From: Marasmius tenuissimus
Lineage: Eukaryota; Basidiomycota; Agaricomycetes; Agaricales; Marasmiaceae
Direction: 5' to 3'
Length of the DNA stretch: 64,000 nucleotides
NCBI GenBank assembly: GCA_029532415.1
Contig: JAQOTA010000020.1
Location: 1,302,001-1,366,000 of the forward strand
Shown: piece by piece, positions 12,528-24,335 of the stretch
Numbering within the stretch: position 1 is the stretch's first letter
Layout of the letters: the number at the start of each line of letters is the position of its first letter
Position numbers and translations under genes: made by a program
Notes under the pieces: model-generated
What the model was told of the DNA's origin: nothing
The model's input: the letters and a program-made list of their open reading frames with translations, nothing else
Databases searched by the model: none

Positions 12528-12623
12528 CGCGCGCCGCAGTAAACAAAGGGTCCCTTTATATGATCCTTGTTGAATGATCACAGCATTATCACGTGTGGTG
12601 CGGGGCCGCGTCGCGTCGCGTCA
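12528..12623 (-). promoter_or_regulatory. Gene G promoter: TATA box and ACGCG elements
   Basis: On the minus strand, TATAAAGGGA lies at 12560-12551. An exact ACGCGT (MluI cell-cycle box, the binding core of MBF-type Swi6/Mbp1 factors in fungi) is at 12528-12533. Upstream of the TATA, 12623-12607 reads TGACGCGACGCGACGCG, three ACGCG units in direct repeat. The same 17-mer occurs at 49387-49403. The motif match is seen directly; regulation by MBF is inference. Confidence 0.55.
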
Positions 12624-13600
12624 TTGTAACGTCACTGAGTAAACTTGCCTCGATATGGCCGGCCGATTCCCCGACTCCAGTTGTACGGGAAACCCTGGTA
12701 CCTGCGGGATGCAATGAGAAAGGCCCTGCTCAGGCACATGAAAATCCTCCCACCGTTGTAGAAATTGAACAGGATGAGCACCAGCAGAGAGGTCAGCCCG
12801 GTCGATCGGTGACTCACTGGAGAACTTCGAACCGAGGGGCGTGTAACATCATGCATTCGTATCGTATAGCTGTGTCAGTCCGTACCATACCGCAGTTGAA
12901 CATACTGTATGTAATGATCTTGTACTGCTTTTGGCGAGCTGTGTTGGTACGCTTGGACACGGTCCATGCATGCATCATGTAATTAACAGCGGTCTTGATC
13001 ATTTTGGGCTAGTCCAGCCCTCCGAACTGCTGTAGGACTCGATCCAAACTCGATCTGGACCTATAATTAAGTGTAGTACATAGGCTCTCATGGCTGGAAA
13101 AACCGAATGATAGCCTATCTAACCCCTCACTTCACGGCTACATTTACCGAGCCTAGCTACGCTGGGAACACTTTCCCGGAGTAAGCGCTCCTTGGTAGCC
13201 GGAAATGTAGCGCACCGTGGTCAACCGTAGTTTAGCTTTCCGGAATGATACAACCGTCTTAAACTCTCAGACTGGTCACTGGCCAAGAAGACCCGAATCA
13301 GCTTGAGTCAGAGCACAAATCCTTGAGGGACGTATGAGTCATTCCACTGCTCAGGCCACCTTGTGTGATGGATGAGTCCCATGAGTGTCCTCAGAACTCG
13401 AGGCACCAAGACACTCGGGGGATCAGTATGACACCTAGGGCCCGGTCTTGATGATGGGTTAACTCTGTATCGAATCGCTCAACGAATCTCCGGACCGGAG
13501 GCGCTCGAGGAAAATGTCCAGAACAAAACGAGTTATGATCACAAAGATGATGCCCTTCTCGTTACAGGACAAAGTTCATCATACGCGCCCAAGCTCCATA

Positions 13601-15290
13601 CTAGTCCTTGATGGTGATATACTGATGGGAGAACAGGGGAACAAGAGGGACGTGAAGAAACAGTACGATTGGCTCGGCGGTCAGAAATGGAAGCGTGAGG
13701 AACGGGGGAGGTGAAGATGGCGAAGATAGCAAGGCAAAAAGACCGAGGCCAAAAACCCTCGAGAAACAAGTTCTGATTGAACTGGCTGCACCAATGCATG
13801 GAGCATCCGGCGTGTCTGCGCCGACCGATGCGGAAATAACCCCTCCGATCAATGGCTTCAGCGTAGAGCAACCCAAACGCGTCGAGGTTAATGAGAGAGA
13901 TGTAACGGCCGCGAGATTCAGTCTGTCCGACGACTTAGCCTTCACTAGACGCCGACTCGTCAGAAAAATAGCCTCGTGCGTCAGCCTGAGCTCCAACCCT
14001 CCCCAATTCCGAAGGCAAAGGACGCAAACCGATGATGACGGCGTCATGAATGCATGGAGTCCCGAGGCGGAGAATCGTTGGCCCTCATCGGGCGATATGT
14101 AGTCGGGTACTTGATCGCAGGTACCCTCGGATGGACTCGACGATGACCGCCGAGCTACTAAAGGACATCGAGTTGATCAATGAAAATAAGGTATACCTCG
14201 GACGCTGGAGAATGAGAAGGAACAGCGAAGTGAAGGAATCTTCGGGATCAGGCTGTAGTCGAAAAAAAAAAGAAGAGAGGTGCACAGGCGACCAGACGTT
14301 CTGAAATGCAGGACGGACGGACACAGCAGGAGGACGAAGCTCAGCACAGGAGGTCACGGATATACGAAGTAGGTAGCGAAGCTCTCACTTACACCGAATG
14401 ATGTTCTGCAAGTATGGAGTCCTAAGTGACCGAGTTTTCTTAGTCCATGTTAGGATTTCCTCGTCATTAGAATCAGCCTTGTCTCCTTACGCCGTTGTCT
14501 TCGTCAATCTTCACACCACCATTCCGTTGCTGCCCTGGCCCGCAACCCTCCTCAAACCTCTCCTTCGAAGCACCTTTTTGAATATAGCGCTGAAGTTGAG
14601 AAGCCGAGCTGTATGGAACAAGTGCCCAGTAATCATGGATGATCCGGGTAACAGGCACAGGTACAACGAGAGGTTTCTGCTTCGCGGTAAAACATGAGCT
14701 CAAAGAAGGCAAAACAGCGAAAGCACGTACACTGTAAATGTATAGCAGCTAGCTGACCATTCTTGACTTCGAGAGTGGGGATAATGACCGGTTCGGTGAG
14801 TTTGGTTCGATGACATCGGTATTCCGGAATGAATGGCGACCATCTAGCGATGAACGAGAAGATGCTGGTTCGTTGAGAATGAAGCGACTCTGTATGTATG
14901 CAAGTTGGAATGCATATGCTACGCCGGTTCCTAGGTGCAGGTTGGCTTCGCGCACGCGATCAACATGCGATCTCGGTATGGATGGGCGTAGTATTGGAAC
15001 TGGGCATTGGCCTGGTCTTCATCTTGCGATAGTATCCCTATTGCTTCGTATATATGCTTCATATCGTCTGATGACTCTCGTTTCTACCCTTGGTTGACGA
15101 TTCCCTGTCCCATTTCGACTTGGTTCGGTTCTTCATCCAATTATTTCTCTCACGTCGAATCTTCTTGATGAATTGTACATCCCAGAGCGAAAGCGATAGT
15201 TGACGTCGACAGACGGTAACTGCCAGGAGCAGAGGAATCTGAATTGAGCAAAGGTCAGAGGAACGGTCAGAGAGATTCACGCACAAGTTT
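13601..15290 (-). other. Unresolved minus-strand coding-like fragments
   Basis: Several minus-strand segments read like protein but fall in different frames. The segment starting near 15068 reads DDMKHIYEAIGILSQDEDQ. The one from 14955 contains VREANLHLGTGVAYAFQLAY. The one from ~14700 contains VPVPVTRIIHDYWALVPY followed by LQRYIQKGASKERFEEGCG. I could not join them with convincing introns, so this is either a multi-exon gene of unknown family or a decayed one. No domain is recognised. Confidence 0.25.
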
Positions 15291-15877
15291 GTGAGTATTC
15301 CGACTCTCCGTGGTGCTCAGCTATAGTCTATGCTGGGTGTCGTCCGCCGTCGCATCATTGTCGAGTCAATATAAGGGCTGTGAGTTTTCCTGGAAAGCTG
15401 CATGACTGAGGAACGGTCGGAAGAGAACGTCAAGAATAACCACCCGTACATAGCCTTCACCGCGTCTAACTACAAGGACCAACTTCTGTCAGTGTAATCT
15501 AGCCAGTCGATAATGCGACATCGAGAAGGTTCGAGTTCTAGCCGGCTGGTGACCGTGTGGCGAATCGTTCGACGTTGGAAGGTCGCGGTTAAAGCTGGCA
15601 CTGACTTGCATTGGGTACTTACAACAGATGAAAGAGCATAAAGGAGGTCAAGGTGCGGTACCGGTCCGTGCGTTCCGAGAAGAGCATGCGGATGAGCGCT
15701 TATCGAATAGTCAGCCTCGTTTCTTCCTTACCAGGTATTAACCACCACTATGTAGGTTACTCTGCATGGAAATGCGCAGGATAACTTTGATACCTATCGA
15801 AATGATTGAAACTGTATTGATTAGGTCATTTGGAGTCAAGATTCTCGCCGAAAAACAAGCCACCATATTGATTTTTC

Positions 15878-16194
15878 TTGGTTTCTTCCGTATTCCGCAT
15901 TGCACTGCCAATATTAGGACTTTGCCATAGCCGTGTCAACAGCTCCCCAGCAGCCCGACAGCTACTACGTCCGACAATAAGAGGCCCTTGCTCGCTCTAT
16001 CGTCCATCAAACTGCGAATGCAAGTGGGGTGCATACTACCCTCTTAATCTCCTAGCACTGTGCTGGATGTTGGTTTTAGGTGCACATTCATCGGACTCTC
16101 CAACGTGATAACACCCGCTTTTGTCGTGCTTTACATGACTGACAACAAGCCCGAGCTCTGGGTCGGAGGAGGCATCATTGCGCAGCAAATCTAG
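15878..16194 (+). pseudogene. Possible remnant of a polytopic membrane protein
   Basis: The plus strand encodes KWGAYYPLNLLALCWMLVLG from 16022. After a two-base frame offset near 16078 it continues with FIGLSNVITPAFVVLYMTDN and ends at a TAG at 16192. The two segments look like consecutive transmembrane helices of a transporter joined by a frameshift. No flanking exons with proper splice sites were found. The family was not identified. Confidence 0.25.
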
Positions 16195-16267
16195 GTTGTC
16201 GCAACATCGTGCTACTGAAGTATATTGACGCACCATCTGCCTGTCGACTCGGCCCCTCGTTCCTCTT

Positions 16268-16594
16268 TCACCGCACTACTGTCAGCCTCGAACAGAATCC
16301 TTGTATCTTTGTTGTCCGCAGCCGCCTTCCATTGCTCCATTTTGTCTGGTTCGAATTCATAAACATTTCAGGAATACCTGCCTTCGCATAATCGATGACC
16401 TGCCTATGGGGAGCAGCGGTATATCTGTGATGGTTCGGGGGCCCAAAACAACGATAACGGTGCGGGATCGACCTTGGCGGACTCTGTGGAAGATTCACAT
16501 CTGTCGTTGCCTTGAGACCGGCGGGCTCAAGATTGGACGGGTCTTCAAGCAGCAGACTACGGATCGCAGATTGGCTTTGGCCTTTTGGCTCCAT
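16268..16594 (-). other. Unassigned minus-strand open frame
   Basis: A 108-residue frame (containing AIRSLLLEDPSNLEPAGL and RQVIDYAKAGIPEMFM) follows a plausible donor at ~16706 (ATT|GTGAGTGAG). It could be an exon, but neither a start nor downstream exons could be established. No domain is recognised. Confidence 0.2.
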
Positions 16595-17161
16595 GGAAGG
16601 TGTGGCTTTTGGCGCTGACTTTCTCCTCGGAAGTTTAGGGATGCTAAACGTGTAGGTCGGGGGACTACCAGCGTTTTCAAGTAACCTGGCCCGGTCTCAC
16701 TCACAATGGTAGTAGGTTCGGGAATTACGATATACTATACTGAGACTGCAGTGTACTCGCTGTACAACACCACTGCCAGTGCCAAATCTCATCGCCAGTT
16801 GAATTCGTGACTCCATCGGTGTTTTGATACTCATTTGTTGTTGAGGCCAGATCCAGAGGCGGCTACACACGGACAGACGCAGATAAGTTCGTCACTTGAA
16901 GTGCACGGTCGTCGCGGTGTAGTATTTTTGGTTCTGCGAGCGGTCATTCAAATATTCGGGCACTCCACACTCCCTTAGACGCCCGCGCTCAAACTATTCC
17001 TCCAAAACTTCAACTAGTATTCATATATCGTCGCTCCTATGTCGACTAGACATCACCTACATACAAAAACAAACCACAGACGGAGGGGAGGAACTACCGT
17101 TTTCCGTGCAGTCCGTTCTGTTGCTTCCACCGCCATGCTCCATACCCCACTTGAAGGTTGG

Positions 17162-17168
17162 TATAAAA
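17162..17168 (+). promoter_or_regulatory. TATA box of the small secreted protein gene
   Basis: TATAAAA lies 51 bp before the ATG at 17219. This spacing fits a strongly transcribed fungal gene with a short 5' leader. Confidence 0.6.
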
Positions 17169-17218
17169 ACCTCGAGAAATCGACGATTTTTTGCATCACA
17201 TTTGAATCCTGATTAACC

Positions 17219-17598
17219 ATGCACTTCACCAACTTCACTTTGCTTTCGCTCCTCGCTCTCGCCACTGGCATTGCGAATGCTGCCAAGATTGGGGATCACT
17301 GCGATCCTGCGCAAATTGCCGCCACCTATGCAGAGTAGGTTATCCCTCCTTTGTCACTAGGAGTTTTTCCTCTGTGCTGACGTCCTTCCTCCGTTCGTAG
17401 AATTTGTGGCCCTCGAGAGGCTGGGGCCGGTTCGGCAATCTGGAAATGCGATAACAATAAGTGGATTATAAAGGAAGACTGTGGGGTCAGTTGGAGTGCT
17501 TTCTTTGTTGCTGCGAATGGAAATTCATACCCGGATTTTAGAGCCGACCTTGTCATAACCAAGACACGCCAAATGGAACTGCGTACTGTGTCGGATGA
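17219..17598 (+). CDS. Six-cysteine small secreted protein (85 aa)
   Basis: Exons: 17219-17334, 17401-17485, 17542-17598. Residues 1-21 (MHFTNFTLLSLLALATGIAN) form a signal peptide with cleavage likely after ANA. The mature part, ~64 residues, has six cysteines in the contexts DHCDP, EICGP, WKCDN, EDCGS, RPCHN and AYCVG, ending at TGA 17598. The second intron (GTCAGT...TTTTAG, 56 nt) was accepted because reading through it gives a cysteine-free tail, whereas splicing supplies cysteines five and six and an early stop. A clear TATA box lies upstream. It is probably an apoplastic or cell-surface protein stabilised by three disulfides. No named domain was recognised; such proteins include effectors and developmental proteins, and nothing here decides between them. 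Confidence 0.8.
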
Positions 17599-18452
17599 AG
17601 CAGACGCAATAGGCGCTTCAGTTACTGTACTCAGCATTCTGCATGGTACTCTATCTTGAACTGTAATTTACTGCTTGTCCGGATATACTGCCCTGCTCTT
17701 GGTAAACTTGTTATCGACGATTGACCGCGATCTATGTGACCTACCAGGACATCCGAAAGGTTCACGACGGCCCCACGAACCATAGTACCATAGTTGAGAT
17801 AGACCTTACCGTGTCTTTCGATGAGAGATCGACTCGAGACCGGAACTGAGTTTGAAGTCGGGTGGCGAAGCTCAGGTTCAGACAAGGAAATTGCCGAGTA
17901 GCCTCCGCGCGACCAAGTTGAAGACGCGACTGATTTTAATTTTTGTCAGACTTGCTCCCTGCCTCCAATCTCGAATATCCTCATCCACAACGACGAAAAT
18001 TTGATCTGCATGAACATCTGGAATGACAGGGCAGGATTTGATGAGCTAGGTCGTATTTAGTATGTGGGCAAAGGTGAGTGGGTTTGTTTTTTCTTGTCCT
18101 TTTTTTTCTCGCTCTAACTGACAGCTTGAGGACTGCCAGACGTCTTCAAGCGTTTCTCTTGGGTATAAAGGAGCTAAAAGACATCAGAAAATCCGGAACG
18201 AATAGACTAAAGCCCGATTCTGCAGCACCGGCCTCAAACCAGAGCGAATAACGACGACAACCAGCTCGTCTCAGATCAGAGCGCATACACTCCACTTCCT
18301 TTGCCTGACAGACTTTCCGAAAACCGAAAAGGACATTACGAGATGAGAGAAGGCTTTGAAAGATGTACTAATTCAGTCATCGTCGAGTTGCCGGGTACCA
18401 CCCCGACGCTGACTCATGGTCACCCTCATCTCTTTGTACTCCAACTACCACC
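17599..18452. other. Intergenic
   Basis: 3' flank of the secreted protein gene and 5' flank of F-box E. A 17631-17885 minus-strand open frame has no motif. Nothing else is seen. Confidence 0.5.
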
Positions 18453-20199
18453 ATGACGGGTATCCAGGACTTGCCTTTCGATGTTATGCTCCAGGTGTTG
18501 GACCGAATTCACGACAGAAAGGCTATATATGACTGTGCAAGGGTTAATCGTGCTTTCTACGAGGCTGCAATGCCGGCCTTGTACACCACGATATCGCTGG
18601 TTGGACTTAGGAGCTACGAATCGGTGAGCTCTCTGATCTATTAGAAGGGATCTCTAGCGTACTGAATTTGATTTCAACAGGGTCCTAACTTTGCTCCTCT
18701 GAACACGCTGGACAAGCATCAGTATCTCAGGCACTATGTGAAGGTCGTCGAAGTGTGTTGTGAGAATTCTGTTCCGAGTTGTATGAAATTGCAACGGTAC
18801 TGACCCAGACTCGTAGTCGGACTTAACGAATACCTCAAGCATCCGACTCTTCGCAATTCTTCTCCTCAATGGGCTACGTCTCTCTCGCAACTTCCGAACA
18901 TCACCGCTCTGAGAATTTGGCACCCGGACCATCATTATTATCCCATTCGATCGGATTTCACCTCTACCCTCACTTCCGCGGTCTCCCACTGTGAAAAATT
19001 AGAGAATCTTACCCTGATGGCGAGAATCAACGAGGCAGACCTGACACGGTTCAGAAAACTCAAGAATGTGAGGAGGATGAGGTTCGGGTTGCTCACGAGT
19101 GGGACGTTTGGTGCGCTAAGTGAATGGATGAGGGTATCTGGGTGTCTGTCGTTGTGCTTCATGGTGAGTGCTGTCCAACTCTCTGAGAGGTCTTCTTGTG
19201 ACTCAGACGTTGTTCAGGAAGCGTACGCTATAGAGCCGCTCACTATGAATCAGATAAACCCTCACTTGGCCAACCTTCAGACATTGCATATTGGAGCCAG
19301 TCATGCTCTCTCAAACAAGGATATCACTTCGGTTTTGTCGCATGCCCGCCAATTGCGATTCTTCGACTTCCTGTATGACAACTTTCTCTCCGCGCCGTTC
19401 GTGAGTACTTCTGAGTACGCGATTCTACCCTGTACGCAGCATGCTTACTCTACGGCAGGATAGCAAAGCGGAATATCATGTTAACCTGCCTCACCTCGAG
19501 GCAATTGTCATCCGACATTCCGGGGTCTGGAGTAAACCGTCATGTCAAGACCTTTTCTGCTGGCTTCGTGTGGTCCTATCCTCCTCCACCTCTTTGAAGT
19601 CCTTCAGCCTTCTCTCGGACGATGGGAAGGAGATTCATCATCCGCAGACAGGGTTGGTGGACGTGCTGACCTCGTGCAGCACGTTGAAGATTCTCAACCT
19701 CCCTTCAGTGGTCTTCAGGCTTCCGCAGCTAAGCAAAATCTTCGGATCGTTGAAGATAGTTCGGGTCGTTTCGTTATTCGTGACTGATGTCAAGTGTCTG
19801 GTAAGTGAATCCTTCGGCTTTTGGTCCACCAGTCCCGTTCAGCGTGACCTATTCGCCCCACAGGATTTCCATCAGCAACTCAGGACGCGAGGCGGATCCA
19901 AGATAGTTGCATTCTACTTGCGCTCGAACCGGTCCACTTGCCCGTATTTCTCCGTTGTGCCAAAGGTGAAGGAGATGATGACTACATTGAAACGTTCTGG
20001 CGGTCACTTTCAGAGGTTGTCACAAGAGAAGCAGACTTGGCAGGTACGTGGGCTCTCCTTGTGCGCTTTTTCCGGGTGATTGACTTTCAAATGTACTTTG
20101 TAGGCACTGTGGACCGAAGGTACGATGACAGATAGAACAGAGGGCAGCCAAGACTTGTTGAAGTATGAGTATCCGGAGATGTATTCGCACTTCGCCTAG
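18453..20199 (+). CDS. F-box protein E (paralogue of D)
   Basis: Predicted SCF ligase substrate receptor, 465 residues. Exons: 18453-18623, 18681-18759, 18817-19163, 19218-19400, 19459-19800, 19864-20043, 20104-20199. The F-box is at the very N terminus (IQDLPFDVMLQVLDRIHDRK, CARVNRAFYEAAMPALY). Leucine-rich segments follow (LANLQTLHIGASHAL, LKILNLPSVVF). Exons 2-4 have the same lengths as in gene D, introns interrupt the same positions, and the C termini match (ALWTEGTMTDR, LLKYEYPEMY). The pair lies about 10 kb apart in opposite orientation. Divergence in the LRR part suggests different substrates. Confidence 0.9.
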
Positions 20200-20884
20200 A
20201 CACCGCCTTGAACCCAGACTCGTCTTTGCCTCATTTCAGCCTATCATATATCGACGCCCTGCCCCACTGTCACTTGCTTCTGTTTCCTGGTCGCACGGTG
20301 GCCCATTCAATCGTCTTGGTATCACAGGGTATAACCATCTCGGTGGAAGAGAAGCCTAACGTCAACTCTAACATACCTCAAAAGCTCTGTTTTTCTCTCT
20401 AACTCTCAGTGATCTCTTCACGGGTTCAAGCCCATTGACTAGGTATAGATCCGAGCTTACCATCCAGGCCATTTCCACCATGGAGATGCGCGTCAGGTGC
20501 ACAATTCACTTGCCGCACGCTCGTTTACACTCCCAATTGCTGCTGACTCCTTGTTCCCTTTTGTTCCGCTTCTTCTCAGGCAGGGACCACATTGGAAGAG
20601 CGGAATTATCTTGAAGCTATCACTAGGCAATCATCTGGCAGCCGAGTTGGTCTTTTGGGACGATTTCTCCTACCCAGACTCCAAGTCGGTGCGGGTAAAT
20701 TTCGGATAAAACCCCAGGATGATCCTCCGGCGAAAGGTCGGACAAATCCCCAGTCTAATTTCGAAATTGGGTGACCCCCGCAAAGGGTTACAAAGAGGGG
20801 AGAGTCCAGACGCCAGCAGTTCCCCCCATATCTTCCTTTCTTCCTGACCATCACCATTGCACCCCGATCCCACTATCAAGTATA
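20200..20884. other. Intergenic, upstream of beta-glucosidase
   Basis: Holds the promoter of the GH3 gene. No convincing TATA box or other feature was identified. Confidence 0.45.
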
Positions 20885-23800
20885 ATGCCTCCGTCCGATT
20901 TTGCAAAGGCGAACATCGATGAAATCCTCGAGCAATTGACTACGGATGAAGCCATTCAACTCATTGCTGGTGTTGGATTTTGGCACACGCATGCCGTTCC
21001 GAGACTGGGGATTCCCGCCATAAAGGTGGGTTGATATCGCTAACTTTGTGGTCTCGAGTTCGACGTTGCTGATTTGATCGTGTGATGTGTGTTGTAGGTC
21101 AGCGATGGCCCTAACGGTGTCCGGGGCAACCACTTTTTTATGGGGACACCAGCGAAGGCCCTCCCGTCGTCCACTGCTCTGGGGGCGACTTTCGACGTCG
21201 ATCTAATTGAGACTGTTGGGCTCAAGCTTCTTGCTAGTGAATCCAAACTGAGAGCCGCTTCGGTTTTGCTAGCTCCGACATGTAACATTCAGAGGGTACG
21301 TGACTTCGCTACAGGACACAAGCATTCGTCTAATGCCTTTCTGATAGAATCCGCTTGGTGGACGCGTACGTTCCTTTTCCAGCCGAACCTTGCCTTTTGT
21401 TGTTGACAGTTTCTGTCACGCGAATAGAGCTTCGAGAGTTTCTCAGAAGACCCATATCACAGTGGTATGATTGCTACTGCGTATGTCAAGGGCGTGCAGT
21501 CTGGAGGGATCGGCACGACGATCAAACATTTTGTGTACGCACGGCCTTCATTCGGTGGCTCTCCCTCGATTTGACTAACGAGCTTGCTTGGCGCAGTACG
21601 AACGACAAGGAGTTTGACCGTATGGCGTCCGACTCGATTGTCAGCGGTCGTGCCCTCAGGGAGATCTATCTGATGCCATTCATGTTGGCCGAGAAATACG
21701 CAAAACCTTGGAGTTATATGACTGCGTGAGTAACTATTAATTGATCGACACCAGCCAGTTCGTTGATTGGGTTTGACGTCAGGTACAACCGCCTTAACGG
21801 GACTCACGTTTCTGAGAACCCGGAAATCATGCAGAAGATCCTTCGTGAGGAATGGGGTTCTGACGCAATGGTAATTTTTTTCTAGGTTTTTCCCGCCCTG
21901 ACGCCACGTTAAATCTGCTTTGTCGTAGGTGATGTCAGATTGGTTTGGCGTTTACTCTGTCGACCACTCGATCAATGCTGGACTTGATCTGGAAATGCCC
22001 GGAACCAACAAGTGGAGAACTCTTGACAAGGTCAACCGTTCTATCGGAAGCAGGAAAATCTACAGAGGCACCGTGTTGGAGAGAGCTAAGAAAGTGCTCG
22101 AGCTCGTCCAAAGGTGTTGTAAGGAGGGGGCCGAGGTCAGTACCTTGCATGATGTTTGGCATTTGAATGCTGATATTCCTCCGACGCGTAGATCCTCGAT
22201 GGGGACGGTATCGAGCGTACGCATGAAGGACCTGAGGACACTGCCCTTCTTCGAAAGGTCGCTGCCGAGTCTATCGTCTTGCTGAAGAACGACGGAGGAC
22301 TTCTTCCTCTCCAATCTTCGTCATTCAAGAAGAAGAAATTGGCCATCATCGGGGGTAATGCCAAACAGGTTGTCCTTTCTGGCGGAGGATCAGCGGCATT
22401 AAAACCTTCATACTTTGTGTCGCCTTATGATGGTATCGCAAACGCACTGAAATCGCTCGGAGAGGATGTTGAGGTTACTTTCAGCGAGGGTGCTCCCAGT
22501 AAGTTCAATCTTGCCAGGCTCATTAAGTCAGAATAATAAGTGACAATTATGTTACCTACAGCCTACCTAATCATGCCGACCATGGACTACGAGCTCTTCA
22601 CCTCCGACGGTCGTCGTGGGTGGATAGGAAACTGGTATCCCCACCGCTCCGACGATTCAATGGAACCAGTGGACACCCCCATCAAGGCCGACCAGTACAT
22701 CGACGAAACGAGATGTTTCATCAGCACTGCGTATCCCGATGGGATCACCCATCGCTGGTCACTGAAGCTGAAGGGATACCTGAAGGAAGCGACTGAAGAC
22801 GAACTGTGGGAGTTTGGCTTGATGAGTGCAGGACGTGCCAAGGTCAGCAACCTAATTCGCTCTTCTTGGGCACCATGATCGCTTACGCATTCCTGTCCTC
22901 TAGCTGTATATTGACGGAGAGTTGGTGATCGACAACTGGACTGTTCAGCGCCGAGGTGAATCGTTCTTCGGCCAGGGCTCTGAGGAAGAGAGAGGGAAGT
23001 TCCAGAAGAAGAAGGGTGTGAAGCATGAAGTGCTCGTCGAGTTCTGCAACGTTAGGGCCCCAGCCCCAGAGAGCGGTGACATAGACGAGGTTGTGATGGA
23101 TTCGTGAGTCCGCCGTCGCTTTGACAGATGTGGGCACTGATGCGTCCGGTACTTTTAGAAACCCTGCCGTCCGACTTGGCGGCGCGCCGGTCGCGTCCCC
23201 TGACGAACTCATGTCTTCAGCAATCGAACTCGCGAAAGAGGCCGATGCCGTCATAGCCGTAGTTGGTATCAATGCTGAGATCGAGACCGAAGGTTTCGAT
23301 CGTAGTACCTTGAGTCTACCTGGGCGAACGGACGAATTGATCGAGAAGGTCGCCGCAGCTAACAGCAATACCGTCGTGGTTACGCAAGCTGTAAGTACTC
23401 CTTCCATACCATTTACTCCTCTTTCGGTCGCTTGAACTATGCCTAATCCAGGGCTCTGCGGTTGTCATGCCTTGGGCCTCCAAAGTGGCCTCGATCGTTC
23501 ATAGCTGGTATCTGGGCAATGCTACCGGGGACGCTATCGCCGACGTGTTGTTCGGGAAGGTTAACCCAAGCGCCAAGTTGTCTTTGACTTTCCCTAAGAA
23601 GGAAGAAGACCTTCCCAGTTACGGCCACTTCCAACACAGTGAAGGAGGTATTGTTAGGTATGCAGAGGACTTATATGTCGTAAGTATCTCCCTCTTTCTT
23701 CTTGTTTGGGCCAGTAGTGTTAACGCATACCATCCATAGGGATATAAACATTACCATCACAGAAAGATCGAGCCTCTTTTCGCTTATGGGTGCGTGATTA

Positions 23801-24335
23801 TTGGTTGTCCTCAACCTTCCTTCCCGTAATAACGTCCTTTGTGCATCCCGATAGTTACGGCCTCTCGTACACCACTTTCTCAGTCTCGGACCTTCAACTT
23901 TCGACAGCCGTCAGCGACCCCGCCTCCAAAGAATTCTCCCTCAAAGCTTCAGTATCCGTCAAAAACACCGGATCCCTGACCGGCTCCGAGGTCGTCCAGT
24001 TCTACGTTGCTCTACCTCAGCCTCACGCGAAGAACACGAACAACACAGAGTTCCCCCATCCATTGCTCCAGCTTCGTGCGTTCGCAAAGGTTAAGGATCT
24101 GGCGGTGGGCAAGACCGAGAAGGTGGAGGTCACATTCGACAAGTATGCCGTTAGTTATTGGGACAACAATCTGCCTCGATTCAAGACGGGCAGGTCGAAG
24201 TACGAAGGCGTATGGGTCGTCCCTGAGGGCGAGTTCACCGTCAAGGCGGGAACGAGCAGTCGGCTCGAGGACCTGGCTCTGGAGGGCAAGTTCGTGGTCG
24301 AGAAGAAGAAAGGGTTCGAGTGGAGTGGACTGTAG
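20885..24335 (+). CDS. GH3 beta-glucosidase with PA14 and Fn3-like domains
   Basis: Hydrolyses terminal non-reducing beta-D-glucosyl residues; predicted 888 aa. Exons: 20885-21025, 21098-21295, 21348-21365, 21428-21534, 21597-21725, 21783-21870, 21929-22135, 22192-22498, 22562-22842, 22904-23103, 23159-23390, 23452-23679, 23740-23789, 23855-24335. Conserved GH3 signatures are [10 protein letters not shown], the NPLGGR...FSEDP junction, KHF(V)TNDKE and VMSDWFG with the predicted nucleophile Asp at ~231. A PA14 insert spans about residues 398-560 ([23 protein letters not shown]). The second domain contains ETEGFDR.TLSLPG, and an Fn3-like C terminus starts around [10 protein letters not shown]. 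There is no signal peptide, so the enzyme is probably cytosolic and acts on imported cellobiose or glycosides. The 18-nt third exon and the phase choice at 21534 were fixed by the conserved motifs. Confidence 0.95.

Larger units (their letters stand above)
12624..17160. other. Gene-poor stretch with unassembled coding-like fragments
   Basis: About 4.5 kb without a gene I can close. Three places look coding by composition and are listed separately: 13601-15290 (minus), 15878-16194 (plus) and 16268-16594 (minus). The rest, including 13000-13500, shows no motif, repeat or RNA signature. Confidence 0.45.

Noticed and set aside
15520..15560. GGTTCGAGTTCTAG, resembling a tRNA T-loop
   Set aside because: The flanking bases do not form the T stem, and no acceptor, D or anticodon arms fit.
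20415..20440. CGGGTTCAAGCCC, resembling a tRNA T-arm
   Set aside because: No matching acceptor stem or anticodon arm upstream.
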